A stretch of 43,068 nt of DNA. Source: an uncultured Prevotellaceae bacterium (GTDB lineage Bacteria > Bacteroidota > Bacteroidia > Bacteroidales > Bacteroidaceae). Positions 33,085 through 41,648 of the stretch are shown here, piece after piece. The notes under the pieces were generated by a model. That model saw nothing but the letters and a program-made list of their open reading frames with translations, was not told where the DNA came from and did no database searches. The position numbers and the translations under genes were made by a program. Position 1 is the stretch's first letter. Every line of letters begins with the position of its first letter. The stretch covers positions 1-43,068 of the forward strand of contig CACYKA010000028.1 of the NCBI GenBank assembly GCA_902774795.1, written 5' to 3'.

Positions 33085-33960
33085 GTGGATTGGTTAGAAA
33101 CCGTAATTATTGCGATAGTAGAGGGACTCACCGAGTTCCTGCCCGTATCATCTACGGGACATATGATTATAGCACAGAACCTGTTAGGACTTACTCCCGA
33201 CGCTCTCAGCGAGTCGGACAAGGCCTTTGTTCATGCATTTACATTTATCATTCAGTTTGGAGCCATCCTGTCAGTGGTTTGTCTGTATTGGAAACGATTC
33301 TTCCAGTTTGACACTACCCCTGCCCCAGCCGGCAGCAACGCATTCCAGAAGCTGAAGCATACTTTCAATTTCTACTGGCTGCTGATAGTAGGTGTTATTC
33401 CTGCTGTGGTAATTGGACTCCTGGCAAAGAAATCCGGACTGCTTGACTGGCTGCTCGACAGCGTAGAGGTCGTTGCCATAATGCTTGTTATAGGCGGTAT
33501 CTTCATGCTTTTCTGTGACAAGTTGTTCAACAAGGGCTCCGAGCAAACTACAGTAAACGAGAAGAAAGCTTTCAACATTGGTCTGTACCAGTGTATCTCA
33601 GTAATACCAGGTGTATCACGCTCCATGGCGACCATCGTCGGCGGTATGACACAGGGACTGACACGTAAGCGCTCGGCAGAATTCTCTTTCTTCCTGGCTG
33701 TGCCCACAATGGCTGGTGCCACACTGCTCGATTTGCTCGACCTTCTGAAGGAGGACACTGCATGGGCAACAACCCATAACATCACTATGCTGCTCTTAGG
33801 CTGTGTAGTGGCATTCATCGTAGCCCTGCTGGCAATGAAATGGTTTGTTAGCTTCCTGTCAAAGTACGGCTTCAAAGCTTTTGGCTACTATCGCATCATC
33901 GTTGGCGGCATTATCATCGTCATGTTACTCTCCGGTCACTCATTAGTAATGGTTGACTAA
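33085..33960 (+). CDS. uppP: Undecaprenyl-diphosphatase (BacA type)
   Basis: A 291-aa integral membrane phosphatase that recycles undecaprenyl pyrophosphate for peptidoglycan and glycan synthesis. The GTG start gives the conserved beginning MDWLETVIIAIVEG. The two active-site motifs are EGLTEFLPVSSTGHM and PGVSRSMATIVGGMTQG. Multiple hydrophobic helices follow. It lies 12 nt after the DUF3098 gene and one base before the truB start. Confidence 0.96.
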   Translation: MDWLETVIIAIVEGLTEFLPVSSTGHMIIAQNLLGLTPDALSESDKAFVHAFTFIIQFGAILSVVCLYWKRFFQFDTTPAPAGSNAFQKLKHTFNFYWLLIVGVIPAVVIGLLAKKSGLLDWLLDSVEVVAIMLVIGGIFMLFCDKLFNKGSEQTTVNEKKAFNIGLYQCISVIPGVSRSMATIVGGMTQGLTRKRSAEFSFFLAVPTMAGATLLDLLDLLKEDTAWATTHNITMLLLGCVVAFIVALLAMKWFVSFLSKYGFKAFGYYRIIVGGIIIVMLLSGHSLVMVD

Positions 33961-33961
33961 G

Positions 33962-34699
33962 ATGGATTTTAAGGAAGGCGAGATACTGCATATCAACAAG
34001 CCCTACGGCATGACAAGCTTCGGTGCTTTGGCTTTTGTCAGGACACGCATCTCGAAGGCCGCAGGAGTAAAAAGAGTAAAGACCGGACATGCCGGAACTC
34101 TCGACCCCCTTGCCACCGGTGTACTGATACTCTGCACAGGCAAAAAGACTAAACTGATTCCCACCCTGCAAGAACAGGGAAAAGAATATACGGCAACACT
34201 GCAATTAGGAGCCACCACGGCGAGCTACGACATGGAACATCCCGTAGATGCCACCTACCCCACCGAGCACATCACGGAGACGATGGTGCGCGAGGCGTTA
34301 GAACAATTCAGGGGCAACATCATGCAGGTACCGCCGACATACAGCGCCGTACATATCGATGGCAAACGGGCCTATGAAATAGCAAGGAAGGCTGAAGACA
34401 GTCACGCTATAGAAGACACTACGATTCCTGCAAAGCCCGTAAACATTAAGGACATCGAACTGCTGTGGTATGACGACGCAAAGAAACAGTGCCAGATACG
34501 CGTAGAATGCGGAAAAGGCACATACATACGTTCTCTGGCACGCGACATTGGCAAGGCCCTCAACAGCGGAGCATACTTGACACAGTTGTGCCGCACACGC
34601 GTTGGAGACATTAAAATAGAAAACTGTATAGAACTCGATAAATTCCAAGAATGGCTAAACTCTCACAATTCAATTTCCCCCTCACAAGCGCAAATATAG
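33962..34699 (+). CDS. truB: tRNA pseudouridine(55) synthase
   Basis: A 245-aa TruB that converts U55 of the tRNA T-loop to pseudouridine. The catalytic aspartate is Asp48 in GHAGTLDPLATG, the same position as in E. coli. The motif VPPTYSAVHIDGKRAYEIAR and the later GTYIRSLARDIG also match. I choose ATG 33962 (MDFKEGEILHINKP); a TTG three codons earlier overlaps the uppP stop and is less likely. The last 49 nt overlap queA, an unusually long overlap. Confidence 0.97.
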   Translation: MDFKEGEILHINKPYGMTSFGALAFVRTRISKAAGVKRVKTGHAGTLDPLATGVLILCTGKKTKLIPTLQEQGKEYTATLQLGATTASYDMEHPVDATYPTEHITETMVREALEQFRGNIMQVPPTYSAVHIDGKRAYEIARKAEDSHAIEDTTIPAKPVNIKDIELLWYDDAKKQCQIRVECGKGTYIRSLARDIGKALNSGAYLTQLCRTRVGDIKIENCIELDKFQEWLNSHNSISPSQAQI

Positions 34700-35838
34700 C
34701 GCTATACCCTCATTGTACAGAGCATGTAGTAAAGAACGGACGTAAAAAGAATACTTTCTACGTCAAGAGACCCGACGAGTGCAACCTCGTCATTGTCAAT
34801 CGCAAGACCGGCAAGGTACACATGCATAAGGTTGACCGCAAGGGAAAGAGTATCAAAGACGAAGAAGGGAACAAGATTCTCCTCACCTTTGCCGACATAC
34901 TCGACTTTTTCGACGAAGGGGATACTTTTGTATTCAATGATACGAAGGTGATGCCTGCACGTCTCTACAGCAGAAAAGAAAAGACCGATGCAAAGATTGA
35001 GGTCTTCCTGCTGCGCGAACTTAATGCCGACATGCGGTTGTGGGATGTCCTGGTTGAACCGGCACGAAAGATAAGAATTGGAAACAAGCTGTTCTTCGAC
35101 GACGAGACACTCGTTGCCGAGGTTATCGACAACACCACCTCACGCGGACGTACACTCCGCTTCCTTCACGACTATTCCCATGATGAGTTCAAGCGTCGCC
35201 TTTACGCCCTCGGACAGCCACCGCTGCCACGCTATGTCATGGACCTGCGTGCCAAGGAGAGCAAAAAGAACCATATTGACATAGAGGAAAGCCCTGAAGA
35301 CTTCCAGTGCATCTATGCCAGCAACGAGGGGGCTGTCACAGCTCCATCTACAGGCCTGCACTTCACCCGCCAGATGATGAAGCGCATAGACATCAACGGC
35401 ATCAACACCGCATTCGTCACCCTCCACTGCGGACTGAGCAATTTCCAGCTTATCGACGTTGAAGACCTCTCAAAGCATAAGCCTGAGTCTGAGGAGATGT
35501 ACGTTAATGCCGAGACATGTAAACTTGTCAATGACACCAAGCGCAACGGACACCGCGTGTGTGCTATCGGTGCCAGCACGCTGAAAGCACTGGAGTCATG
35601 TGTCGGTACCGACGGCTTTATAAAAGAATACAGAGGATGGACAAGCAAATTCATCTACCCTCCCTACGACTTCGGATCTGCCGATGCCTTCCTGACCAAT
35701 TTCTACCACCCCATGTCGCCCATGATGATGGAGGCATGTGCATTCGGTGGATACGAGCCCGTCATGACAGCATACAAACAGGCTCTGAAGGCAGGTTACA
35801 AATTCGGATGCTTCGGAGACGCACTGCTCATAATATGA
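34651..35838 (+). CDS. queA: tRNA preQ1(34) S-adenosylmethionine ribosyltransferase-isomerase
   Basis: A 395-aa QueA that transfers and isomerises the ribosyl group of S-adenosylmethionine onto preQ1 in tRNA, making epoxyqueuosine. Recognisable segments are MAKLSQFNFPL near the start, FVFNDTKVMPARLY, the core YNYNPF-region equivalent APSTGLHFTRQM, TLHCGLSNF and the end TNFYHPMSPMMMEACAF. It is longer than the approximately 350-residue norm through an N-terminal insert at about residues 20-75. It overlaps truB by 49 nt and folK by 4 nt (ATGA). Confidence 0.96.
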   Translation: MAKLSQFNFPLTSANIALYPHCTEHVVKNGRKKNTFYVKRPDECNLVIVNRKTGKVHMHKVDRKGKSIKDEEGNKILLTFADILDFFDEGDTFVFNDTKVMPARLYSRKEKTDAKIEVFLLRELNADMRLWDVLVEPARKIRIGNKLFFDDETLVAEVIDNTTSRGRTLRFLHDYSHDEFKRRLYALGQPPLPRYVMDLRAKESKKNHIDIEESPEDFQCIYASNEGAVTAPSTGLHFTRQMMKRIDINGINTAFVTLHCGLSNFQLIDVEDLSKHKPESEEMYVNAETCKLVNDTKRNGHRVCAIGASTLKALESCVGTDGFIKEYRGWTSKFIYPPYDFGSADAFLTNFYHPMSPMMMEACAFGGYEPVMTAYKQALKAGYKFGCFGDALLII

Positions 35839-36239
35839 TTTATCTCTCACTTGGCAGTAACCTCGGCGACAAGGAAGGGAACATCCTCCGGGCCTACACC
35901 CTCATAGAACAGCGCATCGGACACATTGCCCGCAAATCGTCCCTGCATCGCACGGCACCCTGGGGATTTGAGTCTTCCAACGACTTCCTCAACAGCGTCA
36001 TCGCCATAGAGACATCCCTGACACCCCGCGAACTGCTGACAGAGACACAGCGAATAGAAAAAGAAATAGGGCGCACTGCAAAGACCTCTGCCGACGGCAC
36101 CTACCAAGACAGACTGATAGACATCGACATACTGATTTACAACGACCTCATTATTGACGAACCTGATTTACAAATCCCACATCCGCTGATGAACCAACGT
36201 GATTTTGTACTTAACCCATTAAAGGAAGTCTATGATTAA
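35835..36239 (+). CDS. folK: 6-hydroxymethyl-7,8-dihydropterin pyrophosphokinase
   Basis: A 134-aa FolK (HPPK), an ATP-dependent step of folate synthesis. Motifs include YLSLGSNLGDKEGN at the start, TAPWGFESSNDFLN, EKEIGR, RLIDIDILIYN (the metal-binding DxD), and the PHP motif in IPHPLMNQRDFVLNPL. I choose the ATG at 35835, which overlaps the queA stop (ATGA) and starts the conserved fold; upstream sequence in frame lies within queA. The protein is somewhat short compared with the usual 150-160 residues, mainly at the C-terminus, but keeps all core motifs. It overlaps the DUF4861 gene by 8 nt. Confidence 0.94.
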   Translation: MIYLSLGSNLGDKEGNILRAYTLIEQRIGHIARKSSLHRTAPWGFESSNDFLNSVIAIETSLTPRELLTETQRIEKEIGRTAKTSADGTYQDRLIDIDILIYNDLIIDEPDLQIPHPLMNQRDFVLNPLKEVYD

Positions 36240-37446
36240 TCTACTATTAGCAACCCTTATCACGGTAACCAACCCGTCATCCTCCGACCGCACGGCAGTG
36301 CCGGTGGTCATTCCTGTGGAGGAACAGGCAACGTCCGCCCTCGTAACCCTGGGCGGCAAGGAAGTGCCTTGTCAGCTCGACGACCTTAACGACGACGGCA
36401 TCTACGACGAACTTGCCTTCGTTACCGACATCAAGGCGAGAGAGACCCAGAAATTCTCCGTAACATTCTCTAATGAAGCCCCGCGCCAGTATCCAGCCAA
36501 GGCATACGCGTCAATGTCCATCAGGGACCGCGACAGCAAGGCCAAGACTCCCAAGCATCTGCCAGCGACATCTATAACGGTGCCTGCATCAAGCGATGCC
36601 TTCCAGTATATCTTCCCTCACGGACCGGTGATGGAGAGCGAGCTGGTAGGTTTTCGCGTTTATTCCGACCATCGTCAGGCCATCGACTACTACGGTCACA
36701 AGTCGCTCACGATGGATATTGCCAAGACCGACTTCTATCCCACCAAGGAGCAGGTGCGCAACGGCAGTGGCGACGATGTTCTCTATACCGGCACTACATA
36801 CGGATGCGGAGCCCTCATGGGATGGGACGGCAAGAATGCCGTGATGTTCCAGAAGGTGCGCAACACCACCTATGCCGTAGCTGCCAACGGTCCCGTCAGG
36901 GCTATCATCGACATTACTAACAAAGGCTGGCAGCCCTACGCCGACACCGCGCCGGTTGACATCCGCACACGATATATCCTCTATGCAGGCCACAGAGACG
37001 TAGAAGTACAGGTGCAGTTCTCGCGCCCTGTCAGCGGTATGCCCCTGTCAACTGGAATCGTGGATATCGTGGAAGGTTCCGAAGAGCTTACCGACAAGGC
37101 CGGCCTCCGTGGCTGCTGGGGAACGGCATGCGCAGGCAACAATCCGCAGGTCTATGACACCCACACCGTAGGTCTGGGCATCTGCATTCCACAGCAATAC
37201 TACAAGTCCGACTCTCACTTCACCGACGGCAAGGAATACCTGCCCAACCAGGCCTACGTGCAGGTGGTGGGAACAGATACCGACCAGCTCCGCTACTGGT
37301 TCACGGCAACGTGCGACATGGAAGAGTACAGCTACGACGGCAGCGAGAACGGCAAAGCGTCAAAGGACAGCTGGTTCAAGTATCTGAAGACATGGAAGAA
37401 GCAACTTCTTAATCCGGTAAATATCATCATTTCACCTAAAAACTAA
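36232..37446 (+). CDS. DUF4861 family protein
   Basis: A 404-aa mainly-beta protein of the DUF4861 type, often found in Bacteroidetes loci for pectin and other uronate polysaccharides. Characteristic parts are VTNPSSSDRTAVPVVIP at the start, DLNDDGIYDELAFVTDI, HGPVMESELVGFRVYSDHRQAIDYYGH, GWDGKNAVMFQKVR, TRYILYAGHRDVEVQVQFSR and YWFTATCDMEEYSYDG near the end. The N-terminus has only a very short hydrophobic stretch (MINLLLATLITVT) with no clear cleavage site. An in-frame stop three codons upstream rules out a longer leader, so export is doubtful. AGGAAG lies before the ATG. It overlaps folK and is 9 nt before the EIIC gene. Its enzymatic role is not established by sequence alone. Confidence 0.85.
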   Translation: MINLLLATLITVTNPSSSDRTAVPVVIPVEEQATSALVTLGGKEVPCQLDDLNDDGIYDELAFVTDIKARETQKFSVTFSNEAPRQYPAKAYASMSIRDRDSKAKTPKHLPATSITVPASSDAFQYIFPHGPVMESELVGFRVYSDHRQAIDYYGHKSLTMDIAKTDFYPTKEQVRNGSGDDVLYTGTTYGCGALMGWDGKNAVMFQKVRNTTYAVAANGPVRAIIDITNKGWQPYADTAPVDIRTRYILYAGHRDVEVQVQFSRPVSGMPLSTGIVDIVEGSEELTDKAGLRGCWGTACAGNNPQVYDTHTVGLGICIPQQYYKSDSHFTDGKEYLPNQAYVQVVGTDTDQLRYWFTATCDMEEYSYDGSENGKASKDSWFKYLKTWKKQLLNPVNIIISPKN

Positions 37447-37455
37447 CTATATTCA

Positions 37456-38835
37456 ATGGAAGCAGTATTTAGCTACATTATCGGTCTTGGTGCCGCAGTG
37501 ATGATGCCTATCATCTTCACCATTCTCGGCGTATGCATCGGCATCAGTTTCTCCAAAGCCCTCAAATCCGGCCTCTTCGTGGGCGTCGGTTTCGTCGGTC
37601 TGAGTATTATTACCGCATTGCTCGTAGATACGATGTCTCCTGCACTGTCCAAGGTTGTTGAAATCTACGACCTCAAGCTTCAGGTCTTCGACATGGGCTG
37701 GCCGGCAGCAGCCTCCGTAGCCTACAACACCCTCGTCGGCTCGTTCATCATTCCCGTCTGCCTGTGCGTAAATCTGGTGCTCCTCATTCTGGGCTGCACA
37801 CGCACGGTCAACATCGACCTGTGGAACTACTGGCACTTTGCCTTCATCGGGGCGGTGTGCTACTTCATGACCGGCAGCATCGCATGGGGATTCTTCGCAG
37901 CCATCATCTGCTACATCATAACCCTTGTGCTGGCAGACCTCACGGCAAAGAAGTTCCAGAAGTTCTATCCCGGCCTCGACGGCATATCCATCCCGCAGCC
38001 TTTCTGTCAGGGTTTCATGCCGTTTGCCGTAGTTATAAATAAGGTGCTCGACTATGTGCCCGGCATCAACAAGGTAAACATCGACTCTGAGGGCATGAAG
38101 AAGAAGTTCGGCCTCTTCGGCGAGCCGCTGTTCCTCGGTGTGCTCATCGGCATCATCATCGGTTGCCTGGCATGCCGTGACTGGGACGAGGTTGTCAACA
38201 ATATCCCCACTACCCTGCAGATAGGCATCAAGATGGGTGCCGTCATGGAGCTCATCCCGCGCATCACCGCCCTCTTCATTGAAGGTCTGAAGCCTATTGC
38301 AGAGGCTACGAAGGAACTCATCGCAAAGAAGTTCGGTGCCGACAAGGAGCTGTATATCGGCATGTCGCCTGCTCTGGTCATCGGCCACCCCACAACCCTC
38401 GTGGTATCACTCCTGCTCATCCCCGTTACCCTCGTGATGGCAGTAGCACTCCCGGGCAACCAGTTCCTGCCTCTGGCATCGCTGGCTGGAATGTTCTACG
38501 TCTTCGTGATGGTGCTGCCCTATACCAACGGCAACGTGCTGCGTTCGTTCATCGTAGGACTGGTGGTAATGGCCATCGGACTCTATTTCGTCACATGGAT
38601 GTCAGGCGACTTCACCAGTGCGGCGCATGAGGTGGCACAGGTTCATCCCGACGACAAGACCGTCCAGGTGCCTGCCGGTTTCAGCGCCGGAGCACTCGAC
38701 TTTGCTTCCAGTCCGCTGAGCACACTCATCTATGCCTGCATGAAGTACCTGCAGTACATCGGTGCCGGCATACTCGTCATCCTCACCCTCGGTCTGGTGG
38801 CATGGAATAAAGTCAGAATCAGCAAAAACAAGTAG
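37456..38835 (+). CDS. Orphan PTS EIIC permease, galactitol (GatC) family
   Basis: A 459-aa polytopic membrane protein with about ten to twelve helices. It matches EIIC-Gat over its length: IGLGAAVMMPIIFTILGVCIG at the start, DMGWPAAASVAYNTLVGSFIIP, CTRTVNIDLWNYWHFAFIGA, FCQGFMPFAVVINKVLDYVPG, KFGLFGEPLFLGVLIGIIIG and SPALVIGHPTTLV. Only the EIIC portion is present. There is no EIIA or EIIB domain, and no such gene, EI or HPr in the window. The phosphotransferase system is largely absent from Bacteroidetes, so it probably works without phosphorylation. It stands between DUF4861 and the exported KduI, so an unsaturated-uronate product is the best guess for its substrate. Confidence 0.9.
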   Translation: MEAVFSYIIGLGAAVMMPIIFTILGVCIGISFSKALKSGLFVGVGFVGLSIITALLVDTMSPALSKVVEIYDLKLQVFDMGWPAAASVAYNTLVGSFIIPVCLCVNLVLLILGCTRTVNIDLWNYWHFAFIGAVCYFMTGSIAWGFFAAIICYIITLVLADLTAKKFQKFYPGLDGISIPQPFCQGFMPFAVVINKVLDYVPGINKVNIDSEGMKKKFGLFGEPLFLGVLIGIIIGCLACRDWDEVVNNIPTTLQIGIKMGAVMELIPRITALFIEGLKPIAEATKELIAKKFGADKELYIGMSPALVIGHPTTLVVSLLLIPVTLVMAVALPGNQFLPLASLAGMFYVFVMVLPYTNGNVLRSFIVGLVVMAIGLYFVTWMSGDFTSAAHEVAQVHPDDKTVQVPAGFSAGALDFASSPLSTLIYACMKYLQYIGAGILVILTLGLVAWNKVRISKNK

Positions 38836-38890
38836 CAATTAACAATTAACAATTCATAATTCATAATTCATAATTAACAATTCATAATTC
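38836..38890. repeat. AATTCATA/AACAATT short repeats
   Basis: AACAATT (three to four copies) and AATTCATA (four to five copies) alternate in the 65-nt gap between the EIIC and kduI genes. No promoter box is evident. Confidence 0.8.
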
Positions 38891-38900
38891 CATTATATAT

Positions 38901-39899
38901 ATGAAGAAGATATTTGCAATCGCAGCACTTTGCCTTTCTGTCTGTGCTGCCAACGCCCAGGAAGCTGACCGCTATGTAGGCTATCAGCACGTGAAGTTCC
39001 AGACCGCCTGCCATCCGGAAGACGTGAAGAAATACGACACTCCGCTGCTGCGCCAGCGCTTTGTCATGGAGAAAGTCATGGAGGCCGACTCTATCCTCCT
39101 CACCTACTCTCACTACGACCGCTTCATCTTCGGCGGTGCGATGCCGGTGAACAAGACCCTGAAGTTGGAGAACTTCTGGGAGCTCGGCCTCGACGTCGAT
39201 AATACCATCAAGGAGAAATACTTCATGTACAACCGCGAGCTGGGCGTCGTAAACTGTGGCACCGGCGACGGCTGGGTCATTGTCGATGGCAAGGAGTATG
39301 CCCTCTCTCCCAAGGAGGCCCTCTACATCGGTCGCGGCCACGTTGCCAAGGGTAAGGACGTAAACAAGTCAGTGGAGTTCCGCAGCAAGGATGCCAACAA
39401 CCCTGCCAAGTTCTACCTCAACAGCGCCACCGCCCACCAGCATTTCAAGACCCAGTGGATAACCCTCGACGGTCGCAAGGGCTCGCTGAAGGCTGCCGTA
39501 TGGGGACCGGTGGGAACAGTCGAAGAGGCAAACAACCGCACCGTCTATAAGCTCATCGTCAACGACGTGCTCGAAGAAGGCCCGTGTCAGCTGCAGCTCG
39601 GTCTGACACAGCTCAACCCTGGTGCCGTATGGAACACCATGCCGCCTCACACCCACGGCCGCCGCATCGAGGCATACTATTACTTCAACCTCCCAGAAGG
39701 CCAGACCATCTCTCACGTCATGGGTCAGCCACAGGAGACGCGAAACGTATGGCTCCACAACGAGCAGGCCATCATGTCACCCGAATGGTCCATACATGCT
39801 GCTGCCGGAACATACTACTACACATTCATCTGGGGCATGGCTGGCGAGAACCTCTACTATAACGATAAAGACAACATCCCCGTCATAGACATTAGATAA
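38901..39899 (+). CDS. kduI: Exported 4-deoxy-L-threo-5-hexosulose-uronate ketol-isomerase (KduI)
   Basis: A 332-aa KduI cupin that isomerises 5-dehydro-4-deoxy-D-glucuronate to 2,5-diketo-3-deoxygluconate in unsaturated-uronate catabolism. Family motifs are [55 protein letters not shown] and [21 protein letters not shown]. Zinc ligands fit His250, His252, Glu257 and His299. The protein is longer than the usual approximately 278 residues because it begins with a clear signal peptide ([20 protein letters not shown]) and has a lengthened loop near residues 95-107. KduI enzymes are normally cytoplasmic, so a periplasmic location is unusual. It shares one base with the PASTA gene that follows. 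Confidence 0.93.
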   Translation: MKKIFAIAALCLSVCAANAQEADRYVGYQHVKFQTACHPEDVKKYDTPLLRQRFVMEKVMEADSILLTYSHYDRFIFGGAMPVNKTLKLENFWELGLDVDNTIKEKYFMYNRELGVVNCGTGDGWVIVDGKEYALSPKEALYIGRGHVAKGKDVNKSVEFRSKDANNPAKFYLNSATAHQHFKTQWITLDGRKGSLKAAVWGPVGTVEEANNRTVYKLIVNDVLEEGPCQLQLGLTQLNPGAVWNTMPPHTHGRRIEAYYYFNLPEGQTISHVMGQPQETRNVWLHNEQAIMSPEWSIHAAAGTYYYTFIWGMAGENLYYNDKDNIPVIDIR

Positions 39900-40558
39900 T
39901 GAAAGTTCTGAAGAAGATTTTCGATCCCGTCCTCTGGCTAAACCTTCTGGGCATGGCAGTCGTAATAGTACTGCTGATGCTGGGTGTGCACTATGGACTT
40001 AACTTCTACACCAATCACGGTGAGGAGATTACCGTGCCCGACATAAACCACAAGGCTTACGAAGATGCCTACGACATACTCGACGACCTCGGCCTCGAAG
40101 CCGTGGTAGTCGATACGTCATACGTACGCACCCTTCCGCCGGGCTGCGTCCTTGAGCAGACGCCAAAGCCGGGAGCCGTCGTCAAGAGCGGACGCATCAT
40201 CTATCTCACCATCAATGCCACCTCACAGCCTACCATGCCGCTGCCCGACATCATCGACAACTCTTCGGAGCGTAACGCCAAGGCCAAGCTCATAGCAATG
40301 GGCTTCCGCATCGGCGAGACCGAATACATCCCGGGCGAAGAAGGCTGGGTATATGGCGTGAAGGTCAACGGCCGCAGCTATGCCACCGGTCAGCAGGTGC
40401 CTATCAACGCGCTTGTCATCCTGCAGGTGGGCAACGGTCAGCGCAATGCTGCCGACTCTGTCTATCAGGCCGACGCGGCTGACTATATGCTCCTTGAAGA
40501 GCACGAGGAAAACTACGACGAGCGAGCGCCAGATGATGATTTTGAAGTGATTGAATAG
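39899..40558 (+). CDS. Membrane-anchored PASTA-domain protein
   Basis: A 219-aa protein with one N-terminal transmembrane helix at about residues 13-35 (LNLLGMAVVIVLLMLGVHYGL), then two PASTA-type modules. The first is at about 41-110 (EEITVPDINHKAYEDAYDILDDLGLEAVV, LEQTPKPGAVVKSGR), the second at about 113-177 (MPLPDIIDNSSERNAKAKLIAMGFRIG, ATGQQVPINALVILQVG). It ends in an acidic tail. PASTA modules bind peptidoglycan or beta-lactam-like ligands in other proteins. No kinase or transpeptidase domain is attached. It commonly precedes an RluD-type gene in Bacteroidetes, as here. Confidence 0.9.
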   Translation: MKVLKKIFDPVLWLNLLGMAVVIVLLMLGVHYGLNFYTNHGEEITVPDINHKAYEDAYDILDDLGLEAVVVDTSYVRTLPPGCVLEQTPKPGAVVKSGRIIYLTINATSQPTMPLPDIIDNSSERNAKAKLIAMGFRIGETEYIPGEEGWVYGVKVNGRSYATGQQVPINALVILQVGNGQRNAADSVYQADAADYMLLEEHEENYDERAPDDDFEVIE

Positions 40559-40586
40559 GTTATAGGTTATTGGTTATAGGTTATTG
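40558..40586. repeat. Two 14-bp tandem repeats
   Basis: GGTTATAGGTTATT occurs twice in tandem, starting at the last base of the PASTA stop codon and filling the gap before the RluD-type gene. Confidence 0.8.
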
Positions 40587-40587
40587 A

Positions 40588-41622
40588 ATGTTTGATGAAG
40601 ACATCATAATACCGGAAATCGAAGACGGAAGTGCCCAGTACGAGCACTTCCGCTGCGTCGTTGATGCAGGGCAGGTGCCGGTGCGCATCGACAAATACCT
40701 CTTCGAGCGCATGGTCCACTCCTCACGCAACCGCATTCAGTCGGCTGCCGAAGCGGGCTACATACAGGTCGGCGGCAGTCCCGTCAAGAGCAACTACAAG
40801 GTGCGCCCGGGCGACGTCATCACCCTCATGCTCGACGTTCCCAAGCACGACAGCACCATCTACCCCGAAGACATACCCCTCGACATTGTCTATGAGGACG
40901 ACATCCTCATGGTCGTCAACAAGCCCGCTGGCATGGTGGTGCATCCCGGAGCAGGCAACTTCAGCGGCACCCTCATCAATGCCGTGGCATGGCACATGCG
41001 CGACGTACCCACCTTCGACCCCAACAGTCCCGAGGTAGGACTCGTCCACCGCATAGACAAGGACACCAGCGGTCTGCTCGTCATCGCCAAGACACCTGAA
41101 GCGAAGACCAGTCTCGGCAAGCAGTTCTTCGTCCACGACACCCACCGCATCTACAACTGCCTCGTCTGGGGCCACTTCGACACCGACGAGGGACGCATCG
41201 AGGGCAACATCACCCGCGACCCCAAGAACCGCCTCCGCATGACCGTCACCGCCCCCGACTCCGGCATAGGCAAGGATGCCGTCACCCACTGGCGCGTCAT
41301 CGAGAAGTTCGGCTACGTCACCTTCATCGAATGCCGTCTCGAAACCGGCCGCACCCATCAGATAAGAGCCCACATGAAGCATATCGGCCATCCTCTCTTC
41401 GGCGACGAGACCTACGGCGGCACCGAAATACTGCGAGGCGAGCGCAGCAGCACCTACAAAGCCTTCATCAACAACTGCTTCAAGGTCTGCCCCCGCCAGG
41501 CCCTCCACGCCAAGACCCTCGGATTCGTCCACCCCCAGACCGGCGAAGAAATGCACTTCGACTCCCCCCTACCCGACGACATGTCCCAGCTCCTCGACAA
41601 ATGGAGAGCATTGATTCATTGA
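40588..41622 (+). CDS. RluD-family 23S rRNA pseudouridine synthase
   Basis: A 344-aa RluA/RluD-type synthase. An S4 domain at about residues 30-90 (VRIDKYLFERMVHSSRNRIQSA) is followed by the catalytic domain. The active aspartate fits Asp157 in HRIDKDTSGLLV, preceded by NKPAGMVVHPG and followed by ETGRTHQIRAHMKHIGHPLFGD. The presence of S4 and the length fit RluD (23S positions 1911/1915/1917) better than RluA, but the exact target site cannot be fixed by reading. It follows the PASTA gene after a 29-nt repeat-filled gap. Confidence 0.93.
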   Translation: MFDEDIIIPEIEDGSAQYEHFRCVVDAGQVPVRIDKYLFERMVHSSRNRIQSAAEAGYIQVGGSPVKSNYKVRPGDVITLMLDVPKHDSTIYPEDIPLDIVYEDDILMVVNKPAGMVVHPGAGNFSGTLINAVAWHMRDVPTFDPNSPEVGLVHRIDKDTSGLLVIAKTPEAKTSLGKQFFVHDTHRIYNCLVWGHFDTDEGRIEGNITRDPKNRLRMTVTAPDSGIGKDAVTHWRVIEKFGYVTFIECRLETGRTHQIRAHMKHIGHPLFGDETYGGTEILRGERSSTYKAFINNCFKVCPRQALHAKTLGFVHPQTGEEMHFDSPLPDDMSQLLDKWRALIH

Positions 41623-41645
41623 ACATTGAACATTGAACATTGAAG
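41617..41645. repeat. ATTGAAC heptamer tandem repeat
   Basis: About four copies of a 7-nt unit (CATTGAA) begin within the end of the RluD-type gene and run past its stop codon. Confidence 0.8.
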
Positions 41646-41648
41646 ATT

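Noticed and set aside
35559-35834. A longer folK start inside queA
   Set aside because: The extra residues are an out-of-frame read of queA and have no FolK similarity; the conserved fold begins at the ATG at 35835.
37453-38388. 311-codon minus-strand frame opposite the EIIC gene
   Set aside because: The product is a hydrophilic Asp/His/Glu-rich mirror of membrane helices; the plus-strand EIIC match is unambiguous.
37456-38835. A conventional galactitol PTS operon
   Set aside because: No EIIA, EIIB, EI, HPr or tagatose-phosphate pathway genes are present; the neighbours are uronate-related.
40723-41556. Long open frame on the minus strand opposite the RluD-type gene
   Set aside because: The plus strand encodes a fully conserved synthase. 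The antisense product is low-complexity Val/Ala/Gly/Asp-rich, as expected from codon bias in GC-rich DNA.
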